Source: JTS-RE9 sp964649195
GTDB taxonomy: Bacteria > Planctomycetota > Phycisphaerae > Phycisphaerales > Phycisphaeraceae
Direction: 5' to 3'
Assembly: GCA_964649195.1 (NCBI GenBank)
Contig: CAZYPK010000102.1
Span: forward strand, 1-18,978
Length of the DNA: 18,978 bases
Each line of letters starts with the position of its first letter. Positions within the stretch are counted from its first letter, which is position 1. A program made the translations under genes and the position numbers. Below are positions 14,507 to 18,978 of this stretch, in pieces. A model generated the notes under the pieces. That model made no database searches. It saw nothing but the letters and a program-made list of their open reading frames with translations, and had not been told where the DNA came from.

Positions 14507-15477
14507 CACGCACCTCCCTTGCCGGCGAGATTGCGCAGCTTGCCCAGAAGACCGCTCACGTTGTCGCGGGCGCGGTCGATGCGGAACTCGTTCTCATCCG
14601 TGCCGGCCTCGGCGGGCGTTGCCTGGGGTTCGTAGCCGGAGCCGAGGCTGGTGAGCATCTGCCCAAAACCGGCGGTGGAACTGGTGGATTTGGCGCTGGA
14701 GACCGCGGTGAGAATGTCGGCCACTTCCTCGGGCGCATCGATCTGACTGAGGGTTCGCATGCCCGAAGGCGAATCGCTGACCACCAGAATGCGTCCGCCC
14801 ACGCGCAGCAGCACGACATGATTGCGCGGAGCAACCGCCACCCGCGTGAGCACCTGCACCACGGAACTGCCGCTCGCCGCGGCGCCGACGCCCATCATCT
14901 TCCTCATGCCTGCGCGAAGCAGAAAAATCAGGCCGATCACGAACCCCAGCGCCATGAGCACGGTGAGCACGGAGGAGGAGTTGCCGTTGGCGGCGACGGG
15001 TTCGGTGGCCACCGCCTGCCGGCGTGCGCCCAGCGGTTTCGCATCGGACGGGGTGGTGAGTCGTTGTAGATTCGATGCGGCGGCTGATTCATCGGCATCC
15101 GCATGTTCGGCTTCGGAGAGCGGGGCCAGTCTTGCCGTGGCGCGCTTCGCATCGCCCGTCTGCCCCACAGCTTCCACCGTGGCCATGCGCCGCGCCAGGT
15201 CGCGCATGCGCTCGTCCATCTCCTGCGGCGTCGTTGCCGGTTCGCCGGCCTTGGGCAGGCGCGACGATGCCGATGCGCCTGCGGGACCTTTGGGAACATC
15301 CACATCACCGGCCCTGGGGCCGGTTGGCGTCACGGGACGATTGGCGTGAATTCCACTGGTTTGATCGGCGAAAAGCGCGGTGGAGCACAACGCAAAGCCG
15401 CACAGAAGAAGAGCCGCCGCGCATCGGACCGGCGTCATCACCCACCACGGCGACGGATTGTCGCGAGCCATTGACAT
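14506..15477 (-). CDS. fliO: Flagellar protein FliO, extended form
   Basis: FliO helps assemble the FliP/FliR complex in the inner membrane. From the ATG at 15477 it is 323 residues, far longer than the approximately 120 of E. coli FliO. An N-terminal hydrophobic signal-like segment (about 13-36) is followed by about 130 residues rich in Ala, Pro, Arg and Glu, presumably periplasmic. A second membrane segment (about 170-189, VLTVLMALGFVIGLIFLL) precedes the FliO domain, recognisable by VQVLTRVAVAPRNHVVLLRVGGRILVVSDSPSG. A low-complexity tail follows. ATGs at 15477 and 15471 are both possible; GGGAAGG fits the second better. The gene overlaps fliP and follows fliN. The assignment rests on the C-terminal domain and gene order. 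Confidence 0.85.
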   Translation of the reverse strand: MSMARDNPSPWWVMTPVRCAAALLLCGFALCSTALFADQTSGIHANRPVTPTGPRAGDVDVPKGPAGASASSRLPKAGEPATTPQEMDERMRDLARRMATVEAVGQTGDAKRATARLAPLSEAEHADADESAAASNLQRLTTPSDAKPLGARRQAVATEPVAANGNSSSVLTVLMALGFVIGLIFLLRAGMRKMMGVGAAASGSSVVQVLTRVAVAPRNHVVLLRVGGRILVVSDSPSGMRTLSQIDAPEEVADILTAVSSAKSTSSTAGFGQMLTSLGSGYEPQATPAEAGTDENEFRIDRARDNVSGLLGKLRNLAGKGGA

Positions 15478-15567
15478 CGGCCTTCCCTGGCCTGAAGTTT
15501 CCCTGGGCATCCATGCCTCGGGCGGCACATGCTCACATGCGCCTGGATCGATCGTACACGTTCATCC

Positions 15568-16005
15568 TCAGCCCGTCGCGTTGGCGGCCGCGGCTTCCAC
15601 CGCCTGCTCCTTGAGATCATCCACAATCTCGCTGATGCGGATGCAGAAGTTGTCGTTGAGCACCAGCACTTCACCGCGCGCCACCAGCCGGTGATTCACG
15701 AAGACATCCACCGGATCACCCGCCAGCTTGTCCAGTTCCAGCACGCTGCCTTCGCTGAGGCGAAGCACATCCTCGACGAGCATCTCCGTGCGTCCCAGTT
15801 CCACGGAGACATCGAGTTCAACATCCCCAAGCATTTCCAATCCCCCCGAGGCGGCGCCGCCGATGCCGCCCAGATCGGGCAGCGTGAATCCGCCCGCATG
15901 AGCTTCATTGGCAATCTGATCGACCGCCGCCTGAGCCTGCGCCAGCGCATCATCCACATCGGAGCCCACGGGCCTGCCGGTCGGGTTGTTCGTTGTCTTG
16001 GCCAT
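15568..16005 (-). CDS. fliN: Flagellar motor switch protein FliN
   Basis: FliN is a C-ring protein that forms the lower switch ring and binds FliH during export. The 145-residue protein has a variable N-terminus (1-55) with an Ala/Gln/Gly-rich stretch. A SpoA-type domain follows (about 57-131): LGDVELDVSVELGRTEMLVEDVL, then GSVLELDKLAGDPVDVFVNHRLVARGEV, then NFCIRISEI. The ATG at 16005 has GAGAGG 9 nt upstream. fliO lies 90 bp downstream. Upstream, where fliM is usually found, there is a gene-free 325-bp stretch with a palindrome-bounded element and then fliL. Confidence 0.95.
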   Translation of the reverse strand: MAKTTNNPTGRPVGSDVDDALAQAQAAVDQIANEAHAGGFTLPDLGGIGGAASGGLEMLGDVELDVSVELGRTEMLVEDVLRLSEGSVLELDKLAGDPVDVFVNHRLVARGEVLVLNDNFCIRISEIVDDLKEQAVEAAAANATG

Positions 16006-16025
16006 GATTGCGAGCCTCTCCCCTC

Positions 16026-16067
16026 TTATCGACCACCGGCCTCAAAATGCTGTAGAGGTTTATCGGG
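16026..16067 (-). promoter_or_regulatory. Two sigma-28-like -10 boxes upstream of fliN
   Basis: The minus strand shows CCCGATAA (16060-16067) and GTCGATAA (16026-16033). Each matches the flagellar sigma-28 -10 consensus GCCGATAA at 7 of 8 positions. They lie 55 and 21 nt before the fliN ATG. No TAAA -35 element is found at the expected distance, so this is only suggestive. A restart promoter here would make sense because the upstream hairpins separate fliN from fliL. Confidence 0.25.
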
Positions 16068-16104
16068 CTGCGGTTGAATACGGAAAAACACCCGGCGGGA
16101 ATAA

Positions 16105-16327
16105 GAGCCGCGACTCAACGAGTCGCGGAGGTGAGCAGCCTGATGGAGTGGAAATCGCGCGGTGGATGAAAGACTTCAAAAACGGCGGGACATGGAAAAA
16201 GAGCGGCGTCACAGCACGTTCGATGGCCGACAACGCCTGCGGTCTCACGCTTTTCGAGGCGTTTCATCACCGTGGAAACGCGCCCCCTTCAGGCCGATCA
16301 CGTCCGCGACTCGTTGAGTCGCGGCTC
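16105..16327. repeat. REPIN-like element bounded by palindromic inverted repeats
   Basis: The ends 16105-16133 and 16299-16327 are inverted repeats matching at 28 of 29 positions. Each contains a perfect hairpin, CCGCGACTC-AAC-GAGTCGCGG (16108-16128) and its complement (16304-16324). The 165-bp middle has no gene. Two inverted palindromes around a short spacer is the layout of REPIN or MITE-type non-autonomous elements. No obvious target-site duplication flanks it and no transposase is nearby. The palindrome right after fliL could also act as a transcription barrier or 3'-end stabiliser. Confidence 0.75.
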
Positions 16328-16330
16328 GGT

Positions 16331-16867
16331 TCAGAAATCGATGCGGTACTCGGTGCAGCGCGTGATCAGCACCCGGCGAACGATGGGGGCGCCGTCGGCA
16401 TCCGAACCGATGCGGTTGTCCAGCGCCGCCTTGATCTGGCGCGACAGGGTCTGCAACTCATCCTCGTGCATGAAGGTCGGGTCGGCACGGCGGAAAATCG
16501 TCAGGATGTCCGAATGAATCTGGGCGGACATCGCCTTCAGATCGGCCTGGATCTTGTTCTGATGCCTCTTGCGAACGACGACGTAGATTTCCGAATCGTA
16601 GAGATAAACATCCCCCCGCCGGGAGTTGGCGAACCGTTCCTCGATGACCAGTTCCTCCACCTCGGCATTGCCATCATCGACGAGCATGTTGGCGCCGGCA
16701 TGACCCGCGCTGGCCGGCTCAGGCCCGCCTGCCAGGGTGAAGGCCACGAAGACCGTGACCACCTCCAGCAGCAGCACGCCGCCAAGCATCAACAGCGTCT
16801 TGAGCGGAAACTTTTTCTTCGTTCCCTCGGCCCCGGCTGCAACATTCTCATTCTTTTCATCAGCCAT
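16331..16867 (-). CDS. fliL: Flagellar basal body-associated protein FliL
   Basis: FliL is a single-pass inner-membrane protein that surrounds and supports the MotAB stator. The 178-residue protein has a charged cytoplasmic N-terminus with KKKFPLK before a single membrane helix (about 22-46). The periplasmic domain shows FliL features: a VEELVIEERFANSRRGD region, VVVRKR near 96, and the late ALDNRIG...VRRVLITRCTEYRIDF with the typical tyrosine near the C-terminus. The ATG at 16867 has GAGGA 7 nt upstream. It follows motB after a 182-bp repeat-filled spacer. Sequence conservation in this family is low, so the call leans on topology plus position. Confidence 0.88.
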   Translation of the reverse strand: MADEKNENVAAGAEGTKKKFPLKTLLMLGGVLLLEVVTVFVAFTLAGGPEPASAGHAGANMLVDDGNAEVEELVIEERFANSRRGDVYLYDSEIYVVVRKRHQNKIQADLKAMSAQIHSDILTIFRRADPTFMHEDELQTLSRQIKAALDNRIGSDADGAPIVRRVLITRCTEYRIDF

Positions 16868-16880
16868 GACGTTTTCCTCG

Positions 16881-17044
16881 ATCAGCGATCAGCTATCAGC
16901 TATCAGCTTTCAGAGCTTCAGACTTCAGACTTCACCTTTGGACCACTTGCCTTGAGGCTGAAAGCTGATGGCTGACGGCTGATAGCTTTCAGCATTCACC
17001 TTTGATCCACTTGCCTTAAAGCTGAAAGCTGACGGCTGATAGCT
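16881..17044. repeat. Heptamer arms with two copies of a 21-bp core, between motB and fliL
   Basis: Left heptamers (ATCAGCG, ATCAGCT, ATCAGCT, ATCAGCT, then TTCAGAC units) lead into core copy 1 (16933-16953). Inverted-sense heptamers (CTGAAAG, CTGATGG, CTGACGG, CTGATAG) follow, then core copy 2 (16997-17017), then CTGAAAG, CTGACGG and CTGATAG. The core reads CACCTTTG, two variable bases, CCACTTGCCTT. The repeats take up almost the entire 182-bp gap. Because TCAGC words precede and GCTGA words follow the core, the RNA can fold into hairpins. Confidence 0.9.
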
Positions 17045-17049
17045 CCCGG

Positions 17050-17781
17050 CTACTTCGGCAGCGGCTTGGTGAAATCATCGACCAGTTGGTCGCTGATCTC
17101 AATTTCGACCCGCCGATTCAGTTCCAACGCGGGGGCTTCGTACTCCCGCTTCTTCATAGGCTCCTTATCGGCATTTGCGATGAGCCGGATTCGTGCCGGC
17201 TCGATTCCCTGTTCATTGACCATGTAATCCATCACCGCCTGGGTCCGGGCATAACTGAGCTTCCAAAGGTCCGAATAAGTGGACTGCCCGCCGGCCAGTT
17301 CGCTCGAGGCGGCGTGGCCGTGCAGTTCGATCTTGTTGTTGTAGCCGCGCACCAGGTTCAGCACCGGTTTGAGCCGTTGCTTGGCGGATTCGCTGAGTTC
17401 CGCGGAACCCGGCTCGAAGGTGATGCTGCCCAGCCCCCGGCGAATGCCGGTGCGACTCTGGGTCACGCGGGGTTCGCGTCCGACCACGCCCGGGTCCACC
17501 GCTTCCACGACCCGCTTGTGTTTCTGCTGCTGGAGATACATCTTTTCCAGCCTGGAGATCAGGCTCAGCCGATCGGTCTCCTGGCCCGGCACCTTGCCGC
17601 CGCCGCCGGAGAGACCGAAGCTCTGCTTGACGATTTCCGCCTTGGCGCGCCAGACATCCTCATTCTTGATTTCGCTCAGCGAAGCCAGCAGGATGAAAAA
17701 GCACAACAGCAGCGACATGAGGTCGCCGAAGGTGAGCACCCATTCCGGTGCGCCGGCAGGAGGACATTTGCACTTGGCCAT
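17050..17781 (-). CDS. motB: Flagellar motor stator protein MotB (PomB-like)
   Basis: MotB is the peptidoglycan-anchoring, ion-binding stator subunit. The 243-residue protein has one membrane helix (about 14-34) with the ion-binding Asp20 in WVLTFGDLMSLLLCFFILL. A plug/linker region follows, then an OmpA-like peptidoglycan-binding domain (about 118-235) with FEPGSAELSESAKQRL, LSYARTQAVMDYM and the ending NRRVEIEI. The helix with its LMSLLLCFF run resembles sodium-type PomB more than proton-type E. coli MotB. This is from memory, and the coupling ion is not proven. The ATG at 17781 follows a C-rich stretch without a good ribosome binding site. Spacers on both sides, to motA and fliL, are filled with heptamer repeats. 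Confidence 0.94.
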   Translation of the reverse strand: MAKCKCPPAGAPEWVLTFGDLMSLLLCFFILLASLSEIKNEDVWRAKAEIVKQSFGLSGGGGKVPGQETDRLSLISRLEKMYLQQQKHKRVVEAVDPGVVGREPRVTQSRTGIRRGLGSITFEPGSAELSESAKQRLKPVLNLVRGYNNKIELHGHAASSELAGGQSTYSDLWKLSYARTQAVMDYMVNEQGIEPARIRLIANADKEPMKKREYEAPALELNRRVEIEISDQLVDDFTKPLPK

Positions 17782-17796
17782 GGGAAGGCTCGGGGG

Positions 17797-17990
17797 CAGC
17801 TATCAGCTATCAGCTTTCAGCTTTCAGCTTCAAGGCAAGTGGCTCAAAGGTGAATGCTGAAGTCTGAATGCTGAAGTCTGAATGCTGAATGCTGAATGCT
17901 GAAGTCTGAAGTCTGAATGCTGAATGCTGATAGCTGACGGCTGATCGCTGATAGCTGATAGCTGATAGCTGATCGCTGATCGCTGACCGC
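17797..17990. repeat. Heptamer array with inverted core, between motA and motB
   Basis: Positions 17851-17990 are exactly 20 uninterrupted heptamers with consensus TGANNNC: TGAATGC (7 copies), TGAAGTC (4), TGATAGC (4), TGATCGC (3), TGACGGC and TGACCGC. The array ends 2 bp from the motA stop codon. On its other side is an inverted copy of the 21-bp core (17832-17852). Beyond it are oppositely oriented heptamers (GCTATCA, GCTATCA, GCTTTCA, GCTTTCA; about 17799-17828). The two arms are complementary by unit, so the motA-motB transcript could form a long, slippable hairpin. Confidence 0.93.
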
Positions 17991-17992
17991 TT

Positions 17993-18766
17993 TTACGCCG
18001 CCTCCCTGTCCGCCACTTTGCGGGTGCCGGGCGGGAGGAAGGTTTGCAGTTTCTGTTCGACGATGCGCGGGTTGTCGCCGCTTTGGATCGACATCACGCC
18101 TTTGATCACAATGGTTTTGTAAACCTGCTCTTCCGAAGATCGGCGTGCCAGTCGATCCCCCAGCGGCCCCGCGACGGCGTTGGCGATGAGGGCGCCGTAG
18201 AGCGTGGTGAGCAGCGCCACCGCCATGCCGGGACCGATGGCGGAGGGATCGTCCATGTTCTTGAGCATGATGACCAGGCCCACGAGCGTGCCGATCATGC
18301 CCATCGCCGGGGCGTATTTGCCCAAGGCATCGAGCACCCCCTTGTAGCTGTCATGCCTTTCACCCATGTTGTCCAGCTCGGCGGTGAGAATGGCTTCGAT
18401 CATCTCCGGGTCGGTGCCATCGACCGCCATCTGAATGCCGCGGACGAGGAAGGGATCCTTGATCTCCTTGATGGCGTTTTCGAGGCTGAGGATGCCGTCG
18501 CGGCGGGCGATTTCGGCATACGAAACCAGATCGGTGATGAGCTTCTCCACGGGCATCTTCGTGGCGAAAACCGCCCTCATCATCGCCTTGGGCATCTTGG
18601 CGATGTAGCCGGTCGGAAACGCGAAAAAGACGATGGTGCCCGAGCCGCCAATGACCAGCACAATGCTGGGAAAGTCGTAAAACGCCCCGACATTGCCGCC
18701 CAGCAGGATCGACCAGACGACCAGAAGCCAGGTGCCCAAGATGCCGAACAGTAAGCCCAGATCCAT
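17993..18766 (-). CDS. motA: Flagellar motor stator protein MotA (PomA-like)
   Basis: MotA is the five-copy stator subunit that turns ion flow into torque on the C-ring. The 257-residue length matches the short PomA-like type rather than the 295 of E. coli MotA. Four hydrophobic segments lie at about 1-22, 32-50, 151-172 and 181-203. The large cytoplasmic loop has EIARRDGILSLENAI (85-99), holding the Arg/Glu cluster that contacts FliG. KYAPAMGMIGTLVGLVIML (150-168) includes the conserved Pro153. The ATG at 18766 has AGGAAA a few bases upstream. It is the first gene of the minus-strand run visible here. motB follows 211 bp later across the heptamer array. Confidence 0.95.
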   Translation of the reverse strand: MDLGLLFGILGTWLLVVWSILLGGNVGAFYDFPSIVLVIGGSGTIVFFAFPTGYIAKMPKAMMRAVFATKMPVEKLITDLVSYAEIARRDGILSLENAIKEIKDPFLVRGIQMAVDGTDPEMIEAILTAELDNMGERHDSYKGVLDALGKYAPAMGMIGTLVGLVIMLKNMDDPSAIGPGMAVALLTTLYGALIANAVAGPLGDRLARRSSEEQVYKTIVIKGVMSIQSGDNPRIVEQKLQTFLPPGTRKVADREAA

Positions 18767-18803
18767 GACTTTCCTTTGTCCCGTCCGGGGAGGTAAAGAA
18801 CAT

Positions 18804-18835
18804 CAGGAAAACAGGAAAGCAGGAAAACAAGAAAC
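18804..18835. repeat. Four tandem octamers upstream of motA
   Basis: CAGGAAAA, CAGGAAAG, CAGGAAAA and CAAGAAAC lie in register in the 212-bp stretch before motA. The unit CAGGAAAG is identical to the middle unit of both arms of the inverted repeat at 12337-12441. The rest of 18767-18943 shows no gene. It holds a small GC-rich hairpin near 18841-18857 and no recognisable flagellar promoter. Confidence 0.75.
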
Positions 18836-18943
18836 GGGAACCGGCCCGTCGGACCGGCGGCTTCCTTGCGCATCACGCCTGCATGTGCTGCCATCCTGCC
18901 TTGCTGATGTCATGCTTTTCCGGCTCATGTACCCGCCGTGATG

Positions 18944-18978
18944 CCAAGCCCGATGGCGAGGGCCGCCGAGCCGTCGGG
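18944..18978. repeat. Hairpin repeat copy 2, at the window edge
   Basis: CCAAG, CCCGATGG (18949-18956), a 14-nt loop and CCGTCGGG (18971-18978) repeat the element found between pth and uvrB. Both stem arms and the loop length are identical, and the first five loop bases (CGAGG) are shared. The window ends exactly at the stem, so any extension is unseen. The two copies are 16 kb apart, next to unrelated genes. Confidence 0.8.

Larger units (their letters stand above)
16006..16330. other. Gene-free spacer between fliL and fliN (fliM position)
   Basis: This 325-bp stretch contains no gene I can support, and the small open frames in it show no FliM-like residues. It holds the element bounded by inverted palindromes (16105-16327) and, nearer to fliN, two sigma-28-like boxes. 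The palindrome at its right edge ends 3 bp after the fliL stop. Confidence 0.8.

Noticed and set aside
15986..16975. Plus-strand frame of about 330 codons opposite fliL and the palindrome element
   Set aside because: It crosses the heptamer array and the inverted palindromes, and the protein shows no family character.
17851..17990. CRISPR-like reading of the heptamer array
   Set aside because: Units are 7 bp with no unique spacers, and no cas gene is in the window.

Overview
The window is a GC-rich bacterial chromosome segment dominated by a flagellar export, motor and regulation cluster on the minus strand. Gene content, Shine-Dalgarno-poor starts and many repeat-filled spacers suggest a member of the Planctomycetota, perhaps the Phycisphaerae. 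That placement is an inference from memory of such genomes, not a computed result.

Layout. Positions 1-265 hold an inverted repeat and a 10-mer array. A minus-strand four-helix membrane protein (266-733) is followed by a spacer of about 500 bp that carries a large imperfect inverted repeat and the promoter of rplY. The plus-strand pair rplY (L25/Ctc) and pth follows. These converge on uvrB across a 60-bp spacer containing a hairpin repeat. From 18766 down to 2687 everything is on the minus strand, in transcription order motA, motB, fliL, fliN, fliO, fliP, fliQ, fliR, flhB, flhA, flhF, flhG, a small two-helix membrane protein, fliA (sigma-28) and uvrB.

How the genes work together. MotA/MotB form the stator, with PomAB-like features that hint at sodium coupling. 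FliL is stator-associated. FliN belongs to the switch/C-ring. FliO/P/Q/R with FlhB/FlhA form the type III export gate. FlhF/FlhG set flagellar place and number. FliA is the sigma factor for late flagellar genes. fliM, usually next to fliN and fliL, is not here; in its place is a 223-bp element bounded by palindromic inverted repeats.

The most unusual signal is in the spacers. Several are built of in-register short tandem repeats (7-mers, 8-mers, 10-mers), often as two inverted arms. Between motA, motB and fliL three copies of a 21-bp core sit between inverted heptamer arms, one arm being 20 uninterrupted heptamers that end 2 bp from the motA stop codon. Separately, a hairpin repeat with a conserved stem occurs between pth and uvrB and again at the right edge of the window. 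No tRNA, rRNA, CRISPR array, transposase or phage gene was seen.
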